The position numbers and the translations under genes are program-made. A stretch of 64,000 nt of DNA from Ricordea florida. Taxonomy: Eukaryota; Cnidaria; Anthozoa; Corallimorpharia; Ricordeidae. The stretch covers positions 31,187,218 through 31,251,217 of the forward strand of contig OX453275.1 of the NCBI GenBank assembly GCA_949710005.1. Direction: 5' to 3'. Numbering within the stretch: position 1 is the stretch's first letter; each line of letters opens with the position of its first letter. Below the pieces are notes generated by a model. That model was given only the letters and a program-made list of their open reading frames with translations. It was not told where the DNA came from and did no database searches. Positions 1 through 13,300 of this stretch are shown piece by piece.

Positions 1-480
1 TGGGCCGCGGTTCGATTCAGCGTTAACGTAAGGACGATTCAGCGATAATTATATCTGCAGTTTAACAGCCACTGGTCTGATCAAAGCTCGATATTAAACT
101 CTTGTGGAAAGACGTTGGCGGTTCTTGAAGTTGAATATTCGCTTCCGTAAATGTTACTTGAGCGGCTCAGTGCTATTCTCCTATTTTGAAATGTGGTCAA
201 GATCAACCAAAACAGCGTTGGCTTTCAAGCTAGAAGCAGAGCACTTTGTAAAGCCCTTGAAAACCTTTCTCTTAAGTATTTTCCTTGCGAAAAATATCCC
301 GCGGTAAATCGTCTTCCATGGAAACCACGAAATCCCGCACATCAACATGCACTGAGCGCACTGAAATCCCTTGAGGAATAGTTGGTGCAGCTGGGCATGA
401 CGTCATAAGGAGCGCATGCTCAGTTTGAAATCAAACTTAAAACAATAGACTACCCTAATTTTTCCATATGATATCAGGTG
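1..480. other. Unassigned sequence at window start
   Basis: Short open frames at 104-307 and 193-381 overlap each other and resemble nothing I recognise. No splice-bounded exon or clear repeat is evident. Confidence 0.3.
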
Positions 481-481
481 C

Positions 482-690
482 AGCCGGCGTGGTCTAGTGG
501 ATAGAGCAGTCGACTGGGATGCGATAGGTACTGGGTTCGAAGCGCGGGATGGCTCTCGATCTGGCTTGGGGGCCGGGCCATCCCACCCCCTTGGCGTTTC
601 TACGAAGGTGTCTAGGAATTACTCTCCATCTGGCTTGGGGGCTGGGTAATTTCACCCCTCCATCCGCACGATTTTTATTCTTAATTTTTT
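482..690 (+). repeat. tRNA-derived SINE
   Basis: The head at 484-546 has an A-box-like GTGGTCTAGTGGATAG and a B-box GGGTTCGAA at tRNA spacing. The body contains a duplicated TCTGGCTTGGGGGC segment and runs into an AT-rich tail. No tRNA function is expected. Confidence 0.65.
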
Positions 691-1116
691 TCATATTCTA
701 AGTTCAAAACTGCAGGCAAAGAAATCAATATACACTGTCAAAGGCTTCCTTTTCACCTTTTTTTCTTTTTTTTTTCCTCCTTTTTTTTTTCTTTTACACC
801 TCTTCTTGTGCTTTAATATCTAAATAAAATTGGACTGCATCTTTCCCTTGCCTAAATTTTTTTTTCAAAAAAAGTACCATTAGAAGGTCCACAGGGGCGA
901 CTCGTCAATATCTAGGACATAAAAATAAGAAAAAAGGAAGAAATTATAACAGTTACGATGTTTTCTCAATGTCAACGCTTGATTCACACGTTTTGTTTCT
1001 CTTTTTTAGACGCCTGATTCCCCTCAAAATTTTCATTTGCCCTGAAGTCTAGCCTTTTTGTATATACCGTAAATTATTTATTTTTAATGGTCCAAGATGG
1101 AGGCGTGTAATAGATA

Positions 1117-1866
1117 GGAGGCGTGGATCATGTGTACTAATGACACCCGCGATCGAGTGTCGATCGATACTAGCGATCGACACCTCGATCGACCCGCGAC
1201 CGACATGGCGGTCGCGGGTCGGTCGACCCGCGATCGACACTCGATGGACATCTCGGTCGACACACGGTCGACAGACTTTCAATTTTCGTTGACACTCTAT
1301 CGAGTGGAGATCGATGCTAGCGATGACCACACGTTAGATGTCGGTCGACGTATCGATTGCTACCTTACGGTCGGCTGTCGGTAGCATGTCGATCGTCTGT
1401 CAGTGATATATTGGTGGTATGTCGGTGATGTATTCTTCGCAGTATCCCTCCTTCAATAAACATGCACCCTTTTTAGTTAAAAAAAAAACATAAAATACTA
1501 GACCGCCGAATATTCTCGAAAGTTTATACCTTCACCGATGTCACTAAAATATTTTAAAATGTATTTTAAAATGTTGTTCTTTTTATATTAAAAAAGGACC
1601 GTGGCTGTCAGCAGAGCGTCCATATAGTATCGGCCGAGTGTCGACAGTCTATCGACCGACTAGCAGGAGACTATCGCCCGACAAATGAGTCGGTCGACAC
1701 TCGACCGACTATCGCCCGTTGTTGGTCGAGTGTCAATGATGTATCGGTCGACATGGCGACCGAGCGGCGACCGGCATGTCGGTCGCGGGTCGATCGAGGT
1801 GTCGATCGCTAAGTATCGATCGACACTCGATCGCGGGTGTCATTAGTACACATGATCCGGAGGCGT
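1117..1866. mobile_element. Non-autonomous hAT-like element with 83-bp TIRs
   Basis: The left arm (1125-1207) and right arm (1775-1858) are inverted copies differing mainly by one inserted base. They begin GGATCATGTGTACTAATG and are full of overlapping GATCGA/TCGATC words. The element is flanked by identical 8-bp target duplications GGAGGCGT (1117-1124 and 1859-1866). The interior holds no transposase frame. The 8-bp TSD fits hAT-type insertion; the GATCGA-rich arms are unusual. Confidence 0.8.
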
Positions 1867-2142
1867 TTATTGGAGAGAGGCGTTTATTCTCGTGGGGCAG
1901 TTAAACGAACTTAGCAAAACTTATACATATGCTATCGGCCAAAAACCTTTTTTTTCTAACAGAATCTCTACTGCGGGCTGACGGCTTTTGCACTCCAAGG
2001 TCTCCAATTGAATTTTTGTCCTCTTTTGCTATGTACAATCAAGAGTGTGCTAAAACGAGTGTGGTTTCATATTACAATCAAACGCTGAAGACCTTAAGCT
2101 CTCACTCTCCGCTTATATAAAAAGGAGATTCACACCCTTGCC

Positions 2143-2290
2143 CAATCACTCCTGAAGAAGACACCAGATAGGAGTGTCAGAACGTCGGGTCGGTGAATTG
2201 TAACTTTTAAAGTTGCATTCATTATTTCAAACCAGCGTAGCATCAACTATGTCTGATCATCTACCTGATTGCAATGTGCACTTTTTCTTT
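2143..2290 (+). repeat. Dispersed repeat with hammerhead-like core (copy 1)
   Basis: CTGAAGA at 2152, a GACAC/GTGTC stem, a degenerate GAAC core and CGTCGGGTC are followed by GGTGAATTG pairing back to CAATCAC at 2143. The conserved tail (TTGCATTCATTATTTCAAACC) leads to CATCAACTATGTCTGAT. The core is mutated (CAGAAC in place of CGAAAC), so this copy is probably inactive. Confidence 0.6.
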
Positions 2291-2399
2291 AGGTGAGTTT
2301 TGTCTCTAACTGCTCAGTTCTTGCTTCACATGACATAATACACAAACCGATGTCAATCAAGCAATGAAATTAATAAATTGATCGATTTTGCTCTAGTTT

Positions 2400-2690
2400 G
2401 CCATTTCCTTGTATTTTGAAGCAATTTTCACCGGAGGGGGGAAGTTTATAAGACAGGGGCGTTTAATACAAACTTACAGCCCTGGGGGGAGGCGTTTATT
2501 AGATAAGAGGCATTTATTTGAGAGTGGGCGTTTATTAGATGATTTACGATACTTATTTATACAAAAATTGCATTCGAACCATTTGATTACTTATTAATAT
2601 AAATGCAAAATAATTTATTTCAAATTTCTGCACTCCATTTCAACTTTCTGCAATGTTTGGGATTAATTGACTCGCTCTCAGCCAATCTTC
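2400..2690. repeat. GGCGTTTATT-rich repeat and AT-rich dispersed repeat
   Basis: 2440-2545 contains GGCGTTTATT/GGCATTTATT words also present at 1860-1895, in reverse at 9320-9500 and in variant form at 20225-20290 and 38690-38770. 2555-2680 is a diverged copy of 23868-23990 (shared TTTCAAATTTCTGCA and TCAACTTTCTG blocks). Confidence 0.5.
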
Positions 2691-3266
2691 GTGATAAAGT
2701 TGTTGCGTTTATGGTTACATTTTTTACGCTCGGGAAATTATTAGATTTTGGACAAAACGCAAGTGAAATTATTCCCTAATTTCACGAGTATACTATTTGA
2801 TAGCCTATTAATATCATAGGTGAGAAATTACTCCTAAATCTTCAAAGTTAGACGCCATTATGGCACAGTGGGAGACGTTGCTATGACAACACTGTCATTT
2901 CACATTTGAAATCATAAATTAACGCTGAAATTTCGCGCCAAAATTAAGGAGTGCTTGCCACCCATGATATTAACCCAGAAACTGTTACGCCATGGATAAC
3001 CCAAGAGTAATTATACCGTCGGACCTATACCACGGACCTGACAGTCCGTATCTCATGGGAGGTGTCTCTTCGTGGTGTAGGGGTGCACTGAGGTTGAACG
3101 TTGGGTGGAAATACTCCAATGATTCCTGAGGTTCATAGGCGCGAAGCTCCCCAGCCAACTACCCGTCCAGCTATACCTACCTCGGACGATTCCACAGGGG
3201 AGTAATGTCTTCTTAAACTCTAACATAAAGCTGGAGGGGAAAAGCATAGTGCATACAAAAACTCAC

Positions 3267-4301
3267 TTTTTCTTGTTTCTTGCAGGTCTCCTGAATTGTC
3301 TTTGTCTTCTGCATTTGTCTCTGCCGAAATGGGAATAACCAATTTCAGGAAAAAAGTTCTGCTTGATTTTTCTCTTGATTTACTTTTTTACGTTTTGGTG
3401 GGGGGAGAGGACAGTTTGGGGAAAATCTACTTAATGAACATGATGTTTATTATAACGCAAATGCAGACATGACTTAATGCAATATGTTTTTCGTTTTCAT
3501 AATGTCAAAAAATTACTGGGTGATACTATATAGGTTTATAGGTTACTCTAAAATTCGAGTAGAGATTAAGTTGCGTTTGTATGTATGCAGGTGGTCATAC
3601 GACTAGTTGCAAAGAGGAAACAAAATAACGGCCTTGCTCTAACGAGTCTCGCATAGCTCAGTCACGAAAGAGCGTCCAAACTAGTAATCGGAAAGTCGTA
3701 AGGTTCGACTTCAACTGGAGGACCTTGGAGGAACTTGAATTTGCTTATTCCGAATTTGTCTGTGACAGTGGCGAAAAGCACATCTTTCAAATTCTCCAGG
3801 CTCAAAATAACCAGCGTCATTATTCCAAGAGACAAAATACTTCAAAAGTTAATGTTTTCGCTTTACGAAGCATGGGTATGTCGGATGTTGGCCCGAGATA
3901 CATCTCTCATTTTCAACACTCGATTATGTGAATGCAACGCTGAGCTGCGATCCTTTCAAACCTGCAGTTTCTGTAGTAGCCCTTGTTGACCCTCATGAGC
4001 TTCTTGCAGCAGCAAAAATTCCCTCTCCATGTCATTTTTCTGTGGGCAAAGCAAACCAGTATAAATGCCAGAAGGAAGGGTGGGGGAAGGGGGGTTGGAT
4101 TGCAACAAATTTAAACAACACCCTGGTCGACCGACGTCTACGACCGATTGTATAGGATTTATTTCTGATTGGTAGAGAGAGAAGCGAGATTTTTGTAGAC
4201 AACCAATGGGAAGCAGGGTTGGCGCAGTGGTGAGAGCGCTCGCCTTCCACCAATGTGGCCCGGGTTCGATTCCCAGCCCCGGCGTCATATGTGGGCTGAA
4301 T

Positions 4302-4334
<33 letters not shown>

Positions 4335-7300
4335 CCCCTCTCCACAAAAGCCAACATTTGATTTGATCTGATTTAATTTAATATGATTTGATCTTATTTC
4401 ATTAGTGCTTTACAGTGTCCCCAATTAGTACGTTAGTGCTAGATACAGTTGACACTCGAATAAAGTTCAATCAATCAATCCCTTTCTTAGAGTCACTGCG
4501 AGGGAATGAGGTCGCCCTCAATATCTGTGAGCAAAGGGCTCATGCATAAAACGCATAACAAAAATAAAATCAAGGATCACATTAAATAAATCATAAGAAA
4601 TAACAAACACTTGTTTTAGCATGACAGCACCAAAATAATAGCGTAATTACTCTTCACTAAGCGTAATAAAACTGATTACTTTAATGAGATCATTTTGAAG
4701 GCGCTGGAGTCTTGTTTGAATCTCTTGTTTCTTGGTGGATTCATCAGCGAGTTTCTTCTTCAATAAGACTGCAACACAAGGAGACAAGGCCGATTACTCT
4801 AAGTCAGCAAGGAAGCTGAACAAAGCTTGCATGATCTCACAAGTGTAGCTTCTCCGAGGTGTTCAGATAAAAAAAGCGACGCGAGAGGAATATTGTTTGC
4901 GCGCACGTCACGTACATGAACGCTTAGAGGAGGTTACTAGTTTGATATAATACCCTGATCGGCGGCCTGGGTGGATCGTGACTTGAACACCACATGGGTG
5001 ACCTACAACGGGCATATAAGAGTAACATACGACTACATACGAGTAACATACGACTACATACGAGTAACATACGACTACATACGAGTAACACACGACTACA
5101 TACGAGTAACATACGACTATATACGAGTAACATACGACTACATACGACTACATACGAGTAACATACGACTACATATGAGTAACACGACTACATACGAGTA
5201 ACAAACGACTACATACGAGTAACATACGACTATATACGAGTAACATACGACTACATAAGTGTAACATACGACTACATAAGAGTAACATACGACAACATAC
5301 GAGTCCCATAAGAGTGCAAAAAACAAACGCGTGACAGTAAAAAAAGAATCAGAGTAACATGTCTTACCAAACTTCTGCACAAGTTCAGAGTGCGTGACAT
5401 TGTCCAAATCTTTAGAGCTGACCATTAAGCGAGAAATCTCATCATGTTGACCCAACTCTCTTCTCAGGCGACTGTTAGCTTGCTGTGAACATCACACAAC
5501 CACGCAGTTAAAAACTAGAGTAACAGCAGACGTTCTAGCAAAGTAATTGACAGCTGCAGTAACAGCATCAGCTACAGTCAGTGGTAGGCGTGATGGCATT
5601 TCTAATGGCGTCGTAGTCCCGTACGGGAACTCCTTTAAAAATGACAGGGGTGTTTGTCGTACCTTTTGGGAGTCAAAATTTGGGATTGGTTCCTCTTGGC
5701 GTGCAAAATCCAAAATGACCACCAACAGGATTACCGCGGTACCTTTCGGGGCTGAATTAGTACCCCTTGGGGATAAAAATTTCCTTGACCCACGCTCGTC
5801 AACGAGATTTGGTACCCTTTTAGGTGTTTTTCGGAAATTTCCAACGAGTACCCACATCATTTTTTTTTTTCATGGGAGTCCTCCCACCGGGGTCGAAGTG
5901 TCCATGGTCCAGACAGAAATACACGTCAAAACTGAACTGGTGTAGACAGCACAATCTAGAGCCTGGGGCGTAGCTAGGATTTTTCAAAGGGAGGGGGGGG
6001 GGGTGTTTGGGCGTCACACTGTGTTACACCCACGGTATTTACCAGATTGGAATGTCGACATCCATGCCGTGTTTTATTAAATGCGTTATTGCATGTTGAT
6101 TCTTCGGACTCGCGTGTTTTCGTCACCTGAATTCTTGGGACATAAAACAGTTATCTCAGAAAGGGGGGGGGGGTCACGGGCACTCCAGGACCCCCCCCCC
6201 CTAGCTACGCCTCTGAGGTCATACACAGGCGCGTACCAGGATTTTTTTTTAGGTACGCCAAAGTTGGATATTAATTGTCCGAGCAATTCGTCGCGTGATT
6301 TATAATTGTCCGAGCAATATATTCCTACAAAATTTCAGGTACGCCATGGCGTATTGGCGTACAGGTAGCTGCGTACATGTTACGAAAAATGCCAAAGACT
6401 TCACGTTTTACTGTGATTTTCTCATAAACAAGTAGCAATCGTATAAGTGTAGTATATAATTACCTCAAGTCGCTTGCAATCCTCTCGAACATGAAGCAGA
6501 TCCGTTGCCATTTTTCTCATTGCTGTTCTGTAGCGGTCTACTTCCTATAGAACAGCATAACAGACAATTAAAGGCGTTCACAACACAGTAAAATAAATCT
6601 ACTGTGGCTAAGAATACCTAGAAAGTATTTCAAAATGGTAATAAAAAGTGCACATTGCAACCACGTCGACAATCAGACATAATTTGATGTTACGCTGGTT
6701 TGAAATACTGAATGCAACTTTAAACCGGCGTTACAATTCACCGACCCGACTTTCCGACTCTCCTGACTAGTGTCTTCTTCATGGGTGATTGGGCAAGGCT
6801 GTGAAGCTCCTTTAGATACCCATGATGAATGGTGTTGCTTAATTGCAAGATGTAAATAAGTGTCGGGTAAATAACCATCAAAGACGTTGCTTTGAAGCAT
6901 GGCATATCAATAGCGCCCAGGCTCTATTGAACCGCGACGATGGCTGGTTACTACCCGACGCTTAGCATCAGCTATATCTTGCGCGGAGAAGTTGGCCTTC
7001 ATTCGTACACCTTGTCAAAGAACTTATCACAAATAGACACTTGTCTCGATCTATGAAAAAATTCTCGCTACTAGCATAATGCCAAATGCATGGAGACCCG
7101 TAAGGAGAAGAAATATGTTAATGCTGAGGCGTATTGGGTCAAATCGATTTACAGCGGCGTATTTGAACTGGCCAACAAAACAATGTGCCACTGAATGTAT
7201 ATAGTCCATGTTTTGCAGTGTGTCAGTTTCGTTAAATGTCACAGGTGGCGTCTAAATGCGGTGAGAACAAGATCTTATAGTGTCAAGAGTGACAGAAAGC

Positions 7301-10300
7301 TTATTAAAATTGTACGCCAATTTGAAAAATAGGCAAGTATCGCATGCACGTGGCTACTGCATTTATTAAGTTTATTCGGACCTTTTTGCCATACCTATCG
7401 CCTTTCCTCGATTTCATTACTTGTACACATTCTCTTCTGAGTTTTAAAAAAAATGTGCATTGTGATTGGCTAAATACTAGGCACGCGCTGATTGGCTCCT
7501 TCACTCACTCGATCACTCATGTTTCCTTTGACATCAGTTTGGTTCCTACGTTATTTCACATGCAGTAGCCACAAACAATTTGTTTATGAGGTCAAATGTA
7601 TGTGTTTCTGATAGATCAGAGGTAAGCGACCAATTAAAACGCGCTTAATTTACCTCACAGAATAACCATTAGCAGGAGCCTGATAGGCTCCTGCCATAAG
7701 AACATGATTGTGACATTATATGAATCATTATCAATGGCAATTTATAAAATAATGCATAGTGTAGAGAGTCTAATGCGTGCAAACCTTCATCTGGTAATCC
7801 AACACTGCAAGGCTTCGGATATCAAGCGTTCCTCTGATCTGAAAAAAAGCCACAGGTAGTAATTACATGCCTTTGTTCCTAACTGAGTAATTGAATATTG
7901 AAGAAGTACCGCATATAATCGAATAAGTGGAAGTCTCTTAGAAGTGATTGTACTTAGTTAATTTCAATCTCATTAACCCTTAGGTCAATTACCGAACTCT
8001 CTGGTGCTGCCCCCTCGCTGGGGTGGGGATGGGGTAGGTTCTTGTTTGATACCGGGCGCTCATAAAGTTTCTATCTTCAGTGTTGGTGCTTATTCGAGGT
8101 TGGGTGCGTACTGGAATAAATATGGTATATGCCACGCGTCAACTGCTAATACAAAAACTCGCAGTGCTGGCGTCAACTGAGTACGCTATTTTTTAGACAA
8201 CTTGTGACCAATTTCTGAGTAAAAAGTAAGATGCTCACTTCCTGGGGGATTTGCTGAACTCCATCACCGAGACTTCCACTGCGGCCAACGTCTCTAAGCA
8301 GAAATAAAATAAAACCATAGTTACAACTGAGTTCCTCAAACTAAAAGCTGCAATCGAAAAAAAAAGGATGTCAGGCGACTAACAAATTCGGTGTAATACT
8401 TTTGTCCTCTCATCTTTTCAATGGAGCTACAGGGTCGATCCTCACACTTACTGTTTGTCTGCAGGAGATGACAATGTTGCCAAGGGAACATAATCCGGCA
8501 CAGGTTCAGCTCTGGGCGTGTTATACAGTGTGTGAAAATGGGGTAAAATGTTCTTGACTGCATCCATCGGAGGAAGGCCATAATGAGTCTGGGGAAGACA
8601 ATTTGGCAGATAAGGGTTACTGACCAAGCATGAGGTCAAGATATATGAGTTACTGACCAAGCGTGAGGTCAAGAAATAAGAGTTACTGACCAAGCGTGAG
8701 GTCAAGAAATAAGAGTTATTGACCAAGCGTGAGTCAAGATGGCTGGATTTTAGCCGAGTTGCTTTGTGCTCAGTTTAATAAATAAGAAGCATTCGAGGTC
8801 GAAAGTACGTACAAACAAACTAGACCAATGTCTAGACTGAACGTGTTTGGTCAATTTAGGATTTAACACCTTCCAAAAAAGCAAGTATTTTTCATTGCAG
8901 ATCGCTTCGGTCACACGTTACCTGCTCAGCTTGTTGAAGTTGCTTGTCACGGTATGGTGGATGTGATGGTTCCTGCTGTATTGGCTGTGACGTGTGGGGT
9001 CCTGTTCTGAAGACAGGTAAGGAGGACAAGTGGGCAGCAGACAGAAGCTGATCTGGTCTCTGAAACACAGCCAAGGTAAACTTTGAGTCGCAACTAAATA
9101 CTAAGGAGGTCAAATTTGCGGCTTAATTCTTACGGGAATTAATCGTTTTCTAGCAGAAGAATCCTCCGAATAATGTCAAGATCATAAATCCACGCTCAGA
9201 GGTTCACATAAACGGGGAGGTTACTAATTAATACTAAAATCTTCCCAATACCGACAGAATCTTTCTGAAGCCGAATTCAGTAGAGAAATTATGAATGACA
9301 ATCAAATTCAATAACGTATTTATTTCAATAAGCACCCAACCTCGACTAAGCGCCCATCCTAAAGTCGGAAAAAGTTGATAAGCGCCCACCATTTATAGTT
9401 TTGTTGAAAAATAAACATACTTTACTTGCTGAAAATGGTGAAGATTTAATAAGTGCCCACTCTCAAGGCCCAAAAGTTTAACAAGCGCCCAGGGAGGTTA
9501 ATCGAATAAATACGGTAAAACAATTGTTCCTAACAAGAAAAAAATATCGCTTAAAACTTTACTTTAAACCCTTCCAATTACTGAGTAAAACTAAATAGTC
9601 TGTTAACCATACCTCACTAGAGACCAGTCTCACCACCATGTTCACAGCAGGAGCGGTGCCCAAGGCTGTCTTAAGTTGTGAACCCTGAAAAAGCATAGAT
9701 AATAAACAATAAAACCGGATCTAGAACAAAAATGGATTTCAGCTCAGGAGAATCCTTCAAATGGCGCTACGAGAATTACATAAAAAAAGGAGCCAGTTTA
9801 CCTCAACAGGAAGATTGTCGAGTCTGAGTCCCAGTCTTCCACTGTCCCACTGAAGACTGGAGAGGAGGAGCTGGTCCAGAGTTTGATAAGAGTAACCAAT
9901 GGGAGACCTCAGTTGCCAACCCTCTTCACTCATGGCTAAGATGACAACAAATTAATATTTGATATTGTTAAAAATTACTAGAGTAAAATCGCACAGACTT
10001 TATTCACAAGCCGTTCCTTTTGGTTTATCTCAAAACCTGGGTCTCGTTTCTCGAAAGTTCTGCTAACTTTGCGGGACCGAAGCTAAAGTTGGAGTCTACA
10101 AGTTGTTTTTGTAGTTCTTAACGTACAAACCACCCCAACGTGCAAGTTTAACTATCTATAGTTACATTGCATAGCCTATATACCTAGAAAATTGTAAGTC
10201 CTGTTCTAAACAACGCAATCACAAATAGCTTTCCGGTCCCGATAGGTTACGGACCCCTGACTTTGGTGGCATTACTACTCTAACGATATACTAAATAGGA

Positions 10301-13300
10301 AGCTGTTTCTCGTTGGGAAAGAGGTAACTTAAGGGTTTCTGTAATGACATTAATTGATCATCACAGTTGTGCACACAACTTAAGCAGCTGTGAAATTAAA
10401 GCCTGAAAAAAAAAAAAAAACTCAGTTTCTCTAAGCTAGTGTGAGAAACGTTGAGTAGAGTTTGTTTGTGTATACGTTTTGGTGAGTCTAGTTTTTTTCA
10501 AACGAGAATATCACCTAAAGCTGCAGGATAATATTCAATCACCAAAGCGGATGTGGGTGTGAACAGGGCGGACGAATCACCGGCGAAAAACAGGGTCTGA
10601 TTCCACTGTGGCTGTTCTTGAGGTTCACCACCTACTGTGACCACAGGAGACCCAAACACGTGTTCTGCCCCTGCCACTGCAAATGAGGTTGGGTGTGGTG
10701 ACGGAAAGTGAATAGTTGTCACGGCAACGCCGGCTTGTCTCGGTTGAGAAGACAACATGGTTTCTCTGACAACAGAGATGTAATACAAAACATAAGAAAA
10801 CTCAATAGCACGCATGCAGAACGTTCACATGTTTTTCCTGAGTTAAACAATATGGTGACAAAATAACATAAGCAGATCAAGAGGATAGGATATTTTGCAA
10901 AGCTGGGGTTCTATTGGGATCAACCGTTTCAACAACAGCCATTTTTTTGGCTGCTGCAGTTGAAATAATGCAAGAGCCAATATGTCAAAGGAAACACGAG
11001 TGATTGAGTGAGTGAAGGAGCCAATCAGCGCGTGCCTAGTATTTAGCCAATCACAATGCACAATGCGCGACTGTTAGTAAAACAAATGTTAAAAAATGCG
11101 TAATATCGCCTTTGTCAATCAAGAGTTTTCATACCTATACTCTCTCCAGTCAGCGACAATCCGTCCTGTAGCAACTAGAGGTCCCATCTGACTTGTGACA
11201 GGAGATGCGAGACCACGTAATAACACCTGACAAAAATCCATAGAAAGTTGAAAAAACATAAAAACAATTAAAGGTCCTCTTACAACAGCTATTCTGTACA
11301 AAACCAAGTAACACAAACCAAGGGTTACTATAAGCATTTAACGGGATTTTTATGATTTCTTGGTCTGTGATGCATTAGAGAGGGGGTTTGATAGGTCGCG
11401 TTCAACCTAAAGTTGTAGCAGATGGCGATAAGATCAGACATAGGCGTTTGCAGATCTCCGTTTGTTTTTTACATTTGCTCCCAGACATTAAACAGTCCCC
11501 GGTTAAAACACCAGCGTGGAATTTAAGCTACTTTTCAAGTGTAGTTAGGGGTGTAACCACTGACTTTCAAAAAATCCAGTCTCGCTGGTCCCAAGTTTCA
11601 TAGCAGGTAAACTCGGATTTAGAATGTTGAAGATGGACAAAAGTTAAAAAATTATTTTCCAACTAAAAAAAGTCAAGCGGGAAAAGAAAAAGTGGACGAC
11701 CGAGGGAAACATGGCGGATTAACATCATGGATCGCAGCAGCAGCAGTGGACAAGAATAGACGCACATGAAGAACATTAACTCCCGGCCCTATCTAAGAAC
11801 TAAGAAGAAGAAAAGTTAGCAAACTACCTGATGCGCAAAAACGGGAATTGTACTGTTTTGTAAGATTTTAATTTGTCTCACAACGTAGTCACTTGAATTG
11901 AAAGTGGATCGCGATTTTTCGACCACCTACTGCTGGTCTATTGGGAATTGTACTACTATGGCACTGCCCGACCACACAGACAATATCACATGAGATTACC
12001 AATCAGGGGTGTAGCCAGGTTTTTTCCAGAGGTACACACAATCTTCCAAATCCCTCCACCCCCTACCCCCCAAAATCCCAAATCTTTTTCAGTTTGTGAA
12101 GTTATGTTGTAAGTCTAGCGTTTTTACTGTATATGAAATGACAACTAAGTGGTAAAATTGTTTTGTCGCCTTTTTCGGTTCATTGACTGCAGCACCTAAA
12201 AGACAGTAGAGTTTTTAGGTGCGCACGAGCGTACCGTGCGTACAGGTAGCTATGCCCCTTGGCAATTCAACAAATTGTTAGCAGTAGCGAGTAAAGTACC
12301 TCCAAGCCGTACATCTTTGAACCAGCATCAGGTAACGGAAGTCTGTCCATTTTCTTCATGACTGTGATGTAAAGTCTAACATCACCACTTAGTTCCGAGT
12401 TTGGCTGAAAGAAAAAAACGCAACCTTTTGTATTAGCAACGTTGTCACTCAAACGAAATGAGAATTCTTATGAAGTAGCAACTGCTGCCGAGTTGATACA
12501 CATAGAAAAAAAATACGATCAACACTCTTCGGTAAATGATTTCTTATTGTAACTCGTTTTTTATAAAATAAAATGTGGTCGATATTTTTCTGTCACAGAA
12601 ACTTGACATAAAGGCTCGCCCGCACCCCCCCCCCCCCTAGTCGGCCCCCCTGCACATCATTCACAATGTGGGTATTTTTGGACGATGCAAAAACCCAGGA
12701 TACTTTATGATGTCTACCATAAAGAAATCTGCTCTCTTACGTTCGTATTTCAAGCCTTATCTTGAGTTACAGAGTAATAATAAAGTCATGAAGTGTTGAT
12801 TTCCGTTACCAAATTGACCCCCTGGTTCCCAATAGGTGTACTTTTGGCTAAGAAAACATTGCACACAAGCGCATTTTCCTACGCCGACTATTTTGGCTAA
12901 CGGACTCAAACAAAGCAGAGACAAAAGTGTGAATCGATTTTCTCTTGTTTCTGGTCGAACAAACCACATGAGTTAAGTGAAAAATGTGGGGATATTAAGG
13001 AAAGGGTTGTTCATCGTGGAAAATGTGATAACATAAATTCTTCTTTTGTCACACGATGTAGTCACTGGATGTTGATCGCGACGCTTCGACTGCTTACCGT
13101 TAGTCTTCTTCAGGTGATGGAAAGCCCAATCAGAGCAGACCACACAGCTACATAATGGTGAGCCGGAATCAGTCGACCCCATCGCCTGAAGTAGACTAGC
13201 AGTGAGCAGTCGATACATCGCGATCAACATCCAGTGACCACATCGTGTGACAAAAGAAATATCAATGTGGAGATAGTTTCTACAGAAAGTGGTGGTGCAC

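Noticed and set aside
104..381. Short plus-strand open frames at the window start
   Set aside because: Two overlapping frames without recognisable domain, splice context or codon signal.
2640..2690. Possible further CCDC33 coiled-coil exon (minus strand, after an apparent TTGCAG acceptor)
   Set aside because: The same sequence recurs at 23935-23970, so it is a repeat; its frame also stops at once.
5022..5312. CRISPR-like regular repeats
   Set aside because: Units are contiguous with no unique spacers and lie in a eukaryotic intron; this is a minisatellite.
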